Source: an uncultured Planctomycetaceae bacterium (GTDB lineage: Bacteria > Planctomycetota > Planctomycetia > Planctomycetales > Planctomycetaceae). From it: a DNA stretch of 64,000 nucleotides. The stretch lies in contig CALSLT010000013.1 of assembly GCA_943787265.1 (NCBI GenBank), positions 62,001-126,000 on the forward strand, in the 5' to 3' direction. The notes below the pieces were generated by a model. The model was not told where the DNA came from. It saw nothing but the letters and a program-made list of their open reading frames with translations, and did not search any database. Shown here one piece after another: positions 45,300-53,862 of the stretch. The position numbers and the translations under genes are program-made. The first letter of the stretch is position 1. The number at the start of each line of letters is the position of its first letter.

Positions 45300-46598
45300 G
45301 TGCCGAATTCTGAAACTTCGCGACGTAATTTCCTGAAGGCATCTTCCGCAACCATCGCGGCCGGGTTGTTCGTTGCTCCCGCCACCGCTCAGGACAAACC
45401 GAAGTCTCCCAACGAACGGCTTCGAGTTGGAGCGATCGGGCTGCGGTATCAGGGTTCGGTGATCGCGCATAAGGCTCAGATGTACGGAGACATCACCGCC
45501 GTCTGCGATGTCGACTACCATGTTCGCAAACAGGCAAAGGCGGCGTTTGGCAGCACGCCTCGCGATTTTGAAAACTACCAGGACCTCATCAAACGTAACG
45601 ACATCGACGTCGTTCTGATTGGCACGCCGGATCACTGGCACTCGAAGATGATCATCGACGCGTGCCGTGCCGGCAAAGATGTCTACTGCGAAAAACCGCT
45701 GACACTGACAATCGATGAAGGCAAACTCGTTCGAGACGTCGTCAAAGAAACCGGTCGAGTCGTCCAGGTCGGATCATGGCAGCGCAGCGATCATCGATTC
45801 AGGCAGGCCGTCGAGATGGTCCATCAGGGCAGGATTGGCGACTTGAAAAGTGTCGAAGTTGTGCTGGGCAAGAATCTGGTCGGCGGACCATTCCCCAAAG
45901 TTCCCGTGCCGACAAACCTGAACTGGAATCTCTGGCAGGGGCAAACTCCGGACACGCCGTACATCCAGGAGCGTTGTCATTACACGTTCCGCTGGTGGTA
46001 CGCCTACTCCGGCGGCCAGATGACCGACTGGGGTGCCCATCACTTGGACATCGCTCAGTGGGCGATCAACTCTTACCCGGTCAAAATCTCGGCCACCGCA
46101 AAGTATCCCGAAACGCCAGACGGCTACGACGTCGCCATCGATTTCGAAGCCAACTATCGCTACGCCAACGGCGTCACGATGAAGGTCCTCGACACAGGCC
46201 GTAACGGGATTCTGCTGACCGGAACAAAGGGCCGCATTTTCGTGAACCGAGGCGTCATCTCCGGCAAGCCTGTCGAAGAGTTGGCGACCAACCCGCTGCG
46301 TCGAGAAGACTTCGGAGCCTACGACTTCGACAACCTCGACCGCCCGGCTCGCATGGGAAAACTCGACGCCATCGTCAACCACATGGGCAACTTCTTTGAC
46401 TGCGTACATGCTCGCAAGACGCCAGTATCGAGTGTCGAAAGCCAGCACCGCAGCGTGTCCACCTGCCACCTCGGCAACATCGCCATGAAAGTCGGGCATC
46501 CAGTGTTGTGGGACCCGAAAACCGAAACGTTCCCCGGTGATGCTACCGCCATCAAACTGCTCAGCCGCGAACAGCGAAAAGGCTTCGAAGTCGTTTAA
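45300..46598 (+). CDS. Gfo/Idh/MocA family oxidoreductase with Tat-type leader
   Basis: 432 residues from a GTG with GAGGAA nine bases upstream. Tat leader SRRNFLKASSATIAAGLF. Rossmann fold start LRVGAIGLRYQGSVIAHKAQ; VLIGTPDHWHSKMIIDACRA and DVYCEKPLTLTIDEGKLVRD give the EKP motif near residue 145; the C-terminal half is the usual beta-sheet domain (GGQMTDWGAHHLDIAQWAIN). The family oxidises or reduces sugars and related compounds with NAD(P). Export to the periplasm is implied by the leader, as in other planctomycetes. Confidence 0.9.
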   Translation: MPNSETSRRNFLKASSATIAAGLFVAPATAQDKPKSPNERLRVGAIGLRYQGSVIAHKAQMYGDITAVCDVDYHVRKQAKAAFGSTPRDFENYQDLIKRNDIDVVLIGTPDHWHSKMIIDACRAGKDVYCEKPLTLTIDEGKLVRDVVKETGRVVQVGSWQRSDHRFRQAVEMVHQGRIGDLKSVEVVLGKNLVGGPFPKVPVPTNLNWNLWQGQTPDTPYIQERCHYTFRWWYAYSGGQMTDWGAHHLDIAQWAINSYPVKISATAKYPETPDGYDVAIDFEANYRYANGVTMKVLDTGRNGILLTGTKGRIFVNRGVISGKPVEELATNPLRREDFGAYDFDNLDRPARMGKLDAIVNHMGNFFDCVHARKTPVSSVESQHRSVSTCHLGNIAMKVGHPVLWDPKTETFPGDATAIKLLSREQRKGFEVV

Positions 46599-46599
46599 C

Positions 46600-46665
46600 G
46601 TAGGCCCGGTTCCCACCGGCCGCTCAGCGTCTCGCACAGAAATGGCCGGTAGGAACCGGCCCTAC
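46600..46665. repeat. GTAGG-headed inverted repeat, two arms
   Basis: Left arm 46600-46621 (GTAGGCCCGGTTCCCACCGG..) and right arm 46644-46665 are inverted copies with 2 mismatches in 22, spaced by 22 bases. Same head and arm length as the repeat at 45219, though the arm sequence differs. Confidence 0.8.
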
Positions 46666-46687
46666 TCTTCTGACAAGGTGGCAAAGA

Positions 46688-46776
46688 AGAACAAATCGCG
46701 GAGAGCGCTGAGGCCTCGCAGAGGATAAGGAGAACTCTGTGTTTCTCAGCGTCTTAATCTCGGCGTCCTCTGCGAT
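46688..46776. repeat. CGCAGAG-type palindromic repeat
   Basis: Head AAGAACAAATCGCGGAGAGC, tail CCTCTGCGATT. Second copy of the family at 44107 and 55019, between the oxidoreductase and the PhyH gene. Confidence 0.65.
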
Positions 46777-46797
46777 TTTTCTTGAGAGTTTGAGTTA

Positions 46798-47544
46798 ATG
46801 ATGATCACCGACCAGCAGAAGCAGCAATACGTCGACGAAGGATTTTTCATCCTCGAAAACGTGATCCCAGACGAGCATCTGCAGATTCTGCGTGACTCGT
46901 GCGATCACCTGATCGATTTGATGCATCAGGAAATGGACCGGCTCGGCACGGACCACATTCACATCAGCCATCGCGGCAAGCGGTACCACATTGCGAAAAA
47001 GTACGAGCAGGCTCCGCGACTTTCGAAATACGTTTTCAGCGACCTGATGGCTGAAGTCTGCCAGGCCACGATCGGCGACACCGCGTTCCTTTTTTACGAC
47101 CAGTACGTCGCCAAGGCCGCCGAGCAGGGCATTCAGTTTTCCTGGCATCAGGACAGCGGCTATCTCGGATTTCCACACCGGCCGTACGTCACCGTCTGGG
47201 CCGCCGTTGACGACATGACGCTTGAAAACGGAACGGCCTTCGTCATGCCGTTTTCCACGATCGGCGTGAAGACACTCGTCGAGCACATTCGCGATCCAGA
47301 GACCGGCGACAAAACCGGCTACTTCGGCAAGGAGCCCGGCATCCCCGCCGTTGTACCGGCTGGTAGCCTGGTCGTCTTCAGCTCGCTGACGTTCCATCGA
47401 AGCGGAGCCAACACCACCGATAAGATGCGGCGAGCCTACGTGACGCAGTATTCTCCCGAGTTGATTCACGCTCAGAATTCGGAGGTACTCATGCACCTCG
47501 GCGTTCCATTTCTGAACGACGGTCAAAAACTAAGAAACGAGTAA
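46798..47544 (+). CDS. Phytanoyl-CoA dioxygenase (PhyH) family protein
   Basis: 248 residues; the start may be the second ATG at 46801. Non-haem Fe(II)/2-oxoglutarate dioxygenase: [12 protein letters not shown] near residue 118 supplies the HxD pair, and [20 protein letters not shown] near 200 supplies the distal His and the Arg for 2-oxoglutarate. [10 protein letters not shown] is also typical. It hydroxylates a small metabolite; the substrate is unknown. No signal peptide. Confidence 0.86.
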   Translation: MMITDQQKQQYVDEGFFILENVIPDEHLQILRDSCDHLIDLMHQEMDRLGTDHIHISHRGKRYHIAKKYEQAPRLSKYVFSDLMAEVCQATIGDTAFLFYDQYVAKAAEQGIQFSWHQDSGYLGFPHRPYVTVWAAVDDMTLENGTAFVMPFSTIGVKTLVEHIRDPETGDKTGYFGKEPGIPAVVPAGSLVVFSSLTFHRSGANTTDKMRRAYVTQYSPELIHAQNSEVLMHLGVPFLNDGQKLRNE

Positions 47545-47600
47545 ACGCATTCGATTCTGGCGTTGCCCAGTGACACTTTCGCAAGAGACAAGGAATACCC

Positions 47601-48533
47601 GTGCCTGACAACAGTCTTCCGATCGGTCGTCGTGATTTCCTCGCGGCATCTGCGGTCACCGCAGCCACATTGGCGACACCGTCGCTTGCCCTTGCCGCGC
47701 CAAAACTCAAACCGAAATACATCCTCGGCTCGTGCATGTACGGTTACACCGCCGTTGACGAGATCGTCCCGGAAGTTGCCAAGATCGGAGCAACAGCTCT
47801 CGACATCTGGCCGAAGGTGCATGGCAACCAACGAGAACAGCTCGACGAAATGGGCGAAGAGAAATTCGCGGCTCTGCTGAAGAAGCATGACGTCACGCTC
47901 GGATGTATTACTCAGTACAAACTCGGCCCATTTGGACTTCAGAAGGAAATGCAGCTCGCTCAACGGCTGGGCTGCAAGATGATCATCTGCGGAGGCTCCG
48001 GACCGAAGAATCTGAAAGGCAAAGAACTGAAAGCGGCCGTCGGAACGTTCATCGAAAAGCTGAAGCCGCACCTGGCAGTCGCTGAAGAAACCGGAGTCAC
48101 CATCGCCATCGAAAACCACGCTAACAACCTGATCGATTCACCAGACTCGCTGAAGTGGCTGGCGGAACTTCGAACCTCGGACAATCTGGGCATCGCGTTC
48201 GCCCCCTACCATCTTGAGCAGGACGAGAAACTTCAGTCCGATCTAATCCGCACACTCAGCAGCAGCATCGAAATGTTTTACGCCTGGCAACACGGCATGG
48301 GTTGTCACGTCAAACTTCCCAAAGAACAGGAACTGCTTCAGATGCCGGGCCGAGGCGACCTGGACTTCGTTCCGCTCTTCGCCGCTTTGCAGGACATCAA
48401 GTACCAGGGCTGGACCGAAATTTTCATGCACCCCGTCCCGCGCGGCATCCCAATTCTCGAAACGACCGCCGAAGTCACCGCCGAGATCAACCGATCTCGC
48501 CAATACATCACGAAATGCCTCAACACCATTTGA
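47601..48533 (+). CDS. Sugar phosphate isomerase/epimerase (TIM barrel) with Tat-type leader
   Basis: 310 residues from a GTG with AAGGAA five bases upstream. Tat leader GRRDFLAASAVTAATLATPS. The barrel shows GATALDIWPKVHGNQREQLD, IICGGSGPKN, VTIAIENHANNLIDSPDSLK (Glu metal ligand), and YQGWTEIFMHPVPRG near the end. Family AP_endonuc_2/xylose isomerase-like. It is probably periplasmic and works with the neighbouring oxidoreductase. Confidence 0.86.
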   Translation: MPDNSLPIGRRDFLAASAVTAATLATPSLALAAPKLKPKYILGSCMYGYTAVDEIVPEVAKIGATALDIWPKVHGNQREQLDEMGEEKFAALLKKHDVTLGCITQYKLGPFGLQKEMQLAQRLGCKMIICGGSGPKNLKGKELKAAVGTFIEKLKPHLAVAEETGVTIAIENHANNLIDSPDSLKWLAELRTSDNLGIAFAPYHLEQDEKLQSDLIRTLSSSIEMFYAWQHGMGCHVKLPKEQELLQMPGRGDLDFVPLFAALQDIKYQGWTEIFMHPVPRGIPILETTAEVTAEINRSRQYITKCLNTI

Positions 48534-48580
48534 CACTGATTATCAACTGACAGAAGCCAGGACCTTGCCTGACGCAAAGC

Positions 48581-48624
48581 CGCAATTCGCCGTCGGTTCC
48601 GAAGCTGCCAGCTTCGGCAACGAC
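48581..48624. repeat. Double-hairpin-family repeat, half copy
   Basis: CGCAATTCGCCGT followed by CCGAAGCTG-C-CAGCTTCGG and CAACGAC. It is the first hairpin of the element at 16028-16074, without the second one. Confidence 0.65.
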
Positions 48625-48667
48625 TGCGAGCAACCGTCTCAGAAGAATCAACTAAGAAAGCTATCGA

Positions 48668-49243
48668 ATGCCCAGTAACAAAGTTCTCATCATCGTCGGC
48701 GACGCAACGGAAACGCTCGACACGATGTACCCGTACTACCGACTGATCGAAGCAGGATTCCAGCCCGTCGTCGCCGCTCCCGAAAAGCGCAAGTACCAGA
48801 TGGTGCTCCACGAAGTGAAACCCGGCTGGACGATCACCAAAGAATGGGAGGGCTACACGATCGACGCGGACGTCGCATTTGCCGATATCAAGGAAGAGGA
48901 ATACGCCGGCATATTCTTCTCCGGCGGGCGAGCTCCCGAGTACATCCGCTACGACGAAGACCTCATGCGAGTGACGAAATACTTCTTCGCTCAGAACATG
49001 CCTGTCGCCAGTGTCTGCCACGGCGTCGAAATCCCTGCCGCCGCAGACTGCGTCAAAGGCCGCAAGATGGCCACGGTCCCGAAGTGCAAATTCGACCTCG
49101 AAATCTGCGGTGGGACCTTCGTCAACGAAGCCTGCGTCATCGACGGAAACATGGTCAGCGGCCGCACGTTCCACGACAACGGCCAGTACATCGGCCCGTG
49201 GATCAAAATGCTCGAAGAAGCCCGCGACGCTGACACGCCGTAG
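48668..49243 (+). CDS. DJ-1/PfpI family protein
   Basis: 191 residues. VLIIVGDATETLDTMYPYYR at the start, EYAGIFFSGGRAPEYIRYDE near residue 78, and the nucleophile elbow VASVCHGVEIPAAADC near 116 (Cys). The family includes proteases, chaperones and deglycases. The TAG stop lies inside the GTAGG-headed repeat at 49240, so the repeat supplies the stop codon. No signal peptide. Confidence 0.86.
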   Translation: MPSNKVLIIVGDATETLDTMYPYYRLIEAGFQPVVAAPEKRKYQMVLHEVKPGWTITKEWEGYTIDADVAFADIKEEEYAGIFFSGGRAPEYIRYDEDLMRVTKYFFAQNMPVASVCHGVEIPAAADCVKGRKMATVPKCKFDLEICGGTFVNEACVIDGNMVSGRTFHDNGQYIGPWIKMLEEARDADTP

Positions 49244-49260
49244 GTCAGGCTTTGCCTGAC
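49240..49260. repeat. GTAGG-headed palindromic repeat, single arm
   Basis: GTAGG followed by TCAGG-CTTTG-CCTGA-C. It overlaps the stop codon of the DJ-1/PfpI gene. Confidence 0.65.
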
Positions 49261-49281
49261 GAAGTCGTGACGTAGGTCGAT

Positions 49282-49395
49282 CAACCACGAACGACTCAAA
49301 ATACGCGAAACTCTGTACACTGACTCCGTGCCGACGCCCAATCGCAGCAGCATATCGTCAGATCGCTTTCGTGTATTTTGTGTTTTTCGTGGTTG
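49282..49395. repeat. CACGAA-type inverted repeat
   Basis: Arm 49282-49310 (CAACCACGAACGACTCAAAA..) matches the reverse complement of 49367-49395 at 25 of 29 positions, with 56 bases between. It lies between the DJ-1/PfpI and PhoD genes. Confidence 0.7.
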
Positions 49396-49483
49396 CCTGA
49401 GCGAAACAGCTGCCTGCTCGAAGCCATTCGCCGAGCAAAAATCGTCAGCTACGGATTCCGTAACATTTGATACTGAGAAACCA

Positions 49484-51394
49484 ATGAGAATCTCTAACTC
49501 AATTCTTCTGATTTGTAGTCTGACCTTCCTTGGCTTTTCATCAGCAATGCTGAACCGTGCTTCGGCCGATGATTGGCCAGATCCGGTCGCGCATGACGTC
49601 ATGCCTTACCACACCAGCGGGCTGACTCACGGGCCGATGCTTGGTAAGCCAACGCCGACATCGATGCGTGTCTGGGTGCGAACCACAGAGCCTTCGTCGT
49701 TTCGTATCGTTTATGGCACGCAAAAGCCGCTCACACTAAAGAGTAAATCCGTCATCGGTGAAACCGTCGCCGGAAAGGACAACACCGGCTTTGTCGATCT
49801 GACCAATCTGCAACCGAACACTCGTTACTACTACGGAGTTGTGACGAAGGTTGGTCTCGTTGACACGCGAATGGAATTCGACCGACCGTGGCCTTCGTTC
49901 CGAACGCTCCCTGATGCGACCAGCTTTGCCGACTCAATGAACAACAAGGACGGACAGTTCAATCTGTCGTTCTCGATCGGCTGCTGCTCACGGCAGCTTC
50001 TGCCGAACGCTCCGCTTGGGATTTATGCCAACCCGCCGTCATTCCTGAACCTGTTCAAGAACCACCGCGACGACATCGCCTTTCACATCGTCAACGGCGA
50101 CTTCACCTATGAAGAAGTGCTCGATGGAACGCGAGCGGGCTACGCTGCGAACTACAAGCTCTATCTGGAACGCGGCCGGAACATGTCCAACCTGTTTCGC
50201 TACGTCCCTTACCTGACGATGTACGACGACCACGAGGTCAATTCAAACCTCGACGGCAGCGGCGAAGTCGGGCTCGGTAATGGCGACTATCTCAAACGCG
50301 ACGATGCTCTATCTGTGTGGCAGAACTACGCCGCCTGGGCGAACGACGAGACACCTCGCAAGGCTCCGCTGCGATTTGGAGAAGGTCAAGCGAAGGTCGG
50401 TTCGGACATTCTGTACGACCCGGATGCCGACTTCAGCACGCTCCTACCAGAGCAGGTCAGCACGATCCACGTCGGACCGTTCATGAAGGGCGATGGCCGA
50501 TCGATAGCCGACCGCGGCGGGAAGAACATCGGCGTTTACGGTCTGAAAGAAGTCGTCGACAAGAACCGACTGCGAGTCACTCCAGCCTTCAAGGCTGACG
50601 GAAAGATCCCTTACAGCATCGGCACGCACCATTACTACGATCGCGTCATGGGGAACTGCCACTTCTTCTTCCTGGACACTCGCGGCGAACGATCAAAGTT
50701 CAAAGGCGAAAAGCACGCTCACGACAAGGACCGATTCATCCTGGGCGAAACTCAGCGGAAGTGGTTTCTTGACGGTGTTAAGAAAACGACCGCAGATTTC
50801 ATCTTCGTGATCTCGCCCGATCCGTGGGTCATTTACCACTCGGGATACCACGTGAAACCGGAAGGTGGAACAGGCTCGAAAGGCGACGGCTTCTGCGGCT
50901 ACGTCCACGAACGCGAGATGCTCATCCCAGAGCTGGACGCCATCGAAAAACCGGTCCTGATTTTCACAGGCGACGTTCACAACTCATTAGCCGTCCAGAT
51001 GACCGACAACGTCTGGGAATTCATGTGCGGACCGATGAATTCGGCTGGGCACCCAATCGGCACGGCTGGCCTGCCACCATTCGGAGGCTGGTTCGACAGC
51101 GAAGGCCGCACGGTGAAAATCAAATGGGTCGCTGGCTTCCCCGACAACGTTCACTACAGCCGCCAGCGAAACACTTTTTATGCGGTCGTCAAAGTCAACA
51201 ACGTCATGAAAGCCGCCAAACCCGAAGGCGTCGGTTATCAGTATGTTTCTTACGACGAGCCTCAGGTCATCGTCCAGTTCTACGATGGATATACCGGCAA
51301 GCTGGTCTACGCAGAAGGCATCTCAACTCTCGACGCAAAGAGCGAGCGTAAAGTCGCGCCGAAAGTCAGTCGCTGGCCATACAAGGAAGACTGA
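49484..51394 (+). CDS. Alkaline phosphatase D (PhoD-like) family protein
   Basis: 636 residues from the ATG at 49484; an in-frame start at 49328 falls inside a repeat and is rejected. Signal peptide ends RASADD. A fibronectin-like N-terminal domain (MRVWVRTTEPSSFRIVYGTQ) precedes the phosphatase fold: VNGDFTYEE, YLTMYDDHEVNSN near residue 250, SPDPWVIYHSGYH, and LIFTGDVHNSLAVQM near 500. The DDHE and GDVHNS motifs bind the metal centre in PhoD. Periplasmic; hydrolyses phosphate esters. Confidence 0.85.
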   Translation: MRISNSILLICSLTFLGFSSAMLNRASADDWPDPVAHDVMPYHTSGLTHGPMLGKPTPTSMRVWVRTTEPSSFRIVYGTQKPLTLKSKSVIGETVAGKDNTGFVDLTNLQPNTRYYYGVVTKVGLVDTRMEFDRPWPSFRTLPDATSFADSMNNKDGQFNLSFSIGCCSRQLLPNAPLGIYANPPSFLNLFKNHRDDIAFHIVNGDFTYEEVLDGTRAGYAANYKLYLERGRNMSNLFRYVPYLTMYDDHEVNSNLDGSGEVGLGNGDYLKRDDALSVWQNYAAWANDETPRKAPLRFGEGQAKVGSDILYDPDADFSTLLPEQVSTIHVGPFMKGDGRSIADRGGKNIGVYGLKEVVDKNRLRVTPAFKADGKIPYSIGTHHYYDRVMGNCHFFFLDTRGERSKFKGEKHAHDKDRFILGETQRKWFLDGVKKTTADFIFVISPDPWVIYHSGYHVKPEGGTGSKGDGFCGYVHEREMLIPELDAIEKPVLIFTGDVHNSLAVQMTDNVWEFMCGPMNSAGHPIGTAGLPPFGGWFDSEGRTVKIKWVAGFPDNVHYSRQRNTFYAVVKVNNVMKAAKPEGVGYQYVSYDEPQVIVQFYDGYTGKLVYAEGISTLDAKSERKVAPKVSRWPYKED

Positions 51395-51403
51395 CGACTC
51401 AGG

Positions 51404-51465
51404 CTGAAGATTTGAGAACCACGGAAGGTCACGGAAAGAGGAGCCGTTTCCCGTGTATTTCTTGG
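51404..51465. repeat. CACGGAA-type palindromic stretch
   Basis: GAACCACGGAAGGTCACGGA and a partner region TTTCCCGTGTATTTCTTGGT stand in opposite orientation between convergent PhoD and DoxX/HTTM-like genes. Pairing is only partial. Confidence 0.4.
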
Positions 51466-51491
51466 TCAAATCCCTGCGGAAGACTCCTCAG

Positions 51492-52841
51492 TTAGCGTGG
51501 CTTTGAATTGAATAGAAACTTAGCCGCCACGCCGCCGATCTCAGTTTGCCCCAGGAATTCGTTTCGTTTCCGCTCACCTGTCCAACGGTCCGCTTCCTCT
51601 TCGTGGATGATTCGAATTCCGTCGCCTGGCTCGACCTCATGAACGACAAATCTGGCGACACCAAGCTGAAATCGATCATCCGGGTAGAGCGGTGTTCCAA
51701 TCGCCGCGAGTGACCAAAGATCGATCCGGAGCCACGACCATCCATCGTTGAGTTGCCTCTGTTCCACAAATTTCTGCATCTGTTCCGGTAGCGTCTCGAC
51801 GGAGTCATCGTGAACCCGCACAAGCACTCTGGCAGGCGATGACGCATAGACGGCCCAGGCTGGCCAGGTGTCGCAGCAGCCAACGGCCCGGAACGCGGGA
51901 AACAGGATTGCCCCGATCAATACCGCAAGAACGCCAAACCGCGATGTGCTCTTGCTGGCCCAACTGGAAGGGAATGATCCAACCATCCGGTCGTTATTGG
52001 GCAGGTCTGACCGGGCACTCGATCGTCGTTCCGCAGTAAACAGAATGACGTTCTGCATAACGAAATAGCAGTTCCAAAGAAGCACTCCTGCTTCGTGATT
52101 CAGCCCCCACGGTCCAACGGCGACCATGAGCAGCAGATGCATCACAAGGCTCGCCGCCAGGCCGTACGCTCGGCTCTTACGAAACAGTAAGGCGGTTCCC
52201 ACTAAAAGCTCGCCGACTGGCAACAGCGCCGCCGCAATCAACCAAGTACAGTCGGACCAGAATCGTGTTGGGAGTCCTGTCGCCTCACAGATAGCACTAA
52301 CGAATTTCGGACCGTGCGAGTGGAGAAAACTCGCATCAAGTTTCGACCAGGTCGACCAAATGTAGATTGAGGCGGTGAACCAGATGATCGCTCTTCGTGA
52401 AAATTCGCCTGAGCCACTGACAGAACACCGTCCCCTCTCGGATTGCTCCTGGTCGGAAGTCGCATTTGGCCGCCGAGCATCAATCCGAAGTAAGGGCGTG
52501 AGAATCAAAAAGTGGTACATCCACGGTTGAAGACAGTGCTGATTCAAAAGAATCAGTGTCAAAGCGGACAGGACGAATACTAGATCGCACGCCCGTCCGA
52601 TCTGATCGAGACCAGCCGAATTACCGTGCCGAGTAACTCGCAAAGCAGCGACGGCAGCATCAATCAGCAACGAAATGACAAGCAGACCGCTGAGAATACG
52701 ATCAACAGATCGAGGCACATCGGTCAGAAAACTGAAGAACGGCACCGCTGGAAAATCTGACGCTGAAAACCAAAGCCGCCACGTGACCGCTATCAGGGCG
52801 AGCGCTGAGACGTCACGGAGAAGACGCAGTTGGTTCAGCAT
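51492..52841 (-). CDS. DoxX/HTTM-like membrane protein
   Basis: 449 residues from the ATG at 52841. About eight helices, starting DVSALALIAVTWRLWF. The block IYIWSTWSKLDASFLHSHGP near residue 160 and GPWGLNHEAGVLLWNCYFVM near 240 resemble the planctomycete HTTM/DoxX-type oxidoreductase-associated proteins; the carboxylase active site of VKGC enzymes was not identified. The C-terminal about 90 residues are soluble (LNDGWSWLRIDLWSLAAIGT). Function uncertain. Confidence 0.6.
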   Translation of the reverse strand: MLNQLRLLRDVSALALIAVTWRLWFSASDFPAVPFFSFLTDVPRSVDRILSGLLVISLLIDAAVAALRVTRHGNSAGLDQIGRACDLVFVLSALTLILLNQHCLQPWMYHFLILTPLLRIDARRPNATSDQEQSERGRCSVSGSGEFSRRAIIWFTASIYIWSTWSKLDASFLHSHGPKFVSAICEATGLPTRFWSDCTWLIAAALLPVGELLVGTALLFRKSRAYGLAASLVMHLLLMVAVGPWGLNHEAGVLLWNCYFVMQNVILFTAERRSSARSDLPNNDRMVGSFPSSWASKSTSRFGVLAVLIGAILFPAFRAVGCCDTWPAWAVYASSPARVLVRVHDDSVETLPEQMQKFVEQRQLNDGWSWLRIDLWSLAAIGTPLYPDDRFQLGVARFVVHEVEPGDGIRIIHEEEADRWTGERKRNEFLGQTEIGGVAAKFLFNSKPR

Positions 52842-53001
52842 GTGTCGCAAACTCGATCTATAGTTGAGGCGGTTGGCCAGGCAAACGTTTCTCTACATGC
52901 CGGTCGGACCGATTCGTCACGTTACTCATGCTCGGCCCCGGTGGGGTCAGCAATGCTCACTCTCGCGAAGAAAGCGGCGATCTTCCACGCCGAACGACCA
53001 G

Positions 53002-53862
53002 ATGTCAGCCCCAGCCATCGAAATCGACAATCTGGTTGTCAAGTTTGGTCGCTTTACAGCGGTCAACGGGCTTTCGCTGACGGTCAATGAGGGCGAACTG
53101 TTCGGCTTCCTCGGACCAAACGGAGCCGGCAAGACAACGACGATCAAAGTTCTGATCGGCAGCCTGCGACCATCAGAAGGAAATATTCGAGTCGCCGGAT
53201 TCCAGATCCCAGCCGAATTCGAAAGAGTCAAACAGCAGTTCGGCTACGTGCCTGATACAGAAAATCACGTCGAAGAGTTCACCGGTCGCGAGAACCTCGA
53301 ACTGTTCGCACGGCTCTACGATCTTCCACTTTCGACAGTTGATGAATCGCTCGCTCGGCTGGAATTGTCGGAAGCCGCAGACGTCGTCGTGAGTGCCTAT
53401 TCGAAAGGCATGCGTCGCAAGTTGCTGATCGCTCGCGAGATCATGCACCGACCAAAGATTCTGTACTTCGACGAACCGACCGCGAACCTGGACGCTCACT
53501 CGACCGAACTGGTGCGAGAACTTCTTCGTGAACTTGCGTCGGAAGGAACGACGATATTCCTGACGACTCACAACATGGAAGAGGTCGAGCAAATCTGTGA
53601 CCGCGTCGCGATCCTCTGCCGAGGCGAACTCGTCGAGTGCGACACACCGACAAACTTTGTAACTCGCCACGCAGTCCGAATCGTGAAAGCTCAGTTCGAA
53701 CAGGAAGGTGAAGTCGTTAGAGAGTCGCTCGATCTGGACCTTGATGATCAGCGAGAACGGCTGGCCGAGATCATTCGAACGGAAATGTGCGTCCGAGTTC
53801 ACTCCCAGGAGTTCGACTTTCAGGACGTCTTTCTCAAGATCACGGGGCAGGCCTACACATGA
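53002..53862 (+). CDS. ABC transporter ATP-binding protein
   Basis: 286 residues from the ATG at 53002; a longer frame from 52864 has no family match. Walker A GPNGAGKTTT near residue 37, signature VSAYSKGMRRK (in place of LSGGQ, as in many ABC-2 exporters), Walker B ILYFDEPTANLD near 155, H-loop TTHNMEEVEQICDRVA. ABC-2-type exporter ATPase. The stop overlaps the permease start (ATGA at 53859-53862), so they are translationally coupled. Confidence 0.9.
   Translation: MSAPAIEIDNLVVKFGRFTAVNGLSLTVNEGELFGFLGPNGAGKTTTIKVLIGSLRPSEGNIRVAGFQIPAEFERVKQQFGYVPDTENHVEEFTGRENLELFARLYDLPLSTVDESLARLELSEAADVVVSAYSKGMRRKLLIAREIMHRPKILYFDEPTANLDAHSTELVRELLRELASEGTTIFLTTHNMEEVEQICDRVAILCRGELVECDTPTNFVTRHAVRIVKAQFEQEGEVVRESLDLDLDDQRERLAEIIRTEMCVRVHSQEFDFQDVFLKITGQAYT

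Noticed and set aside
49328..49483. Upstream extension of the PhoD-like gene
   Set aside because: It runs through an inverted repeat and would place 52 residues before a clear signal peptide.
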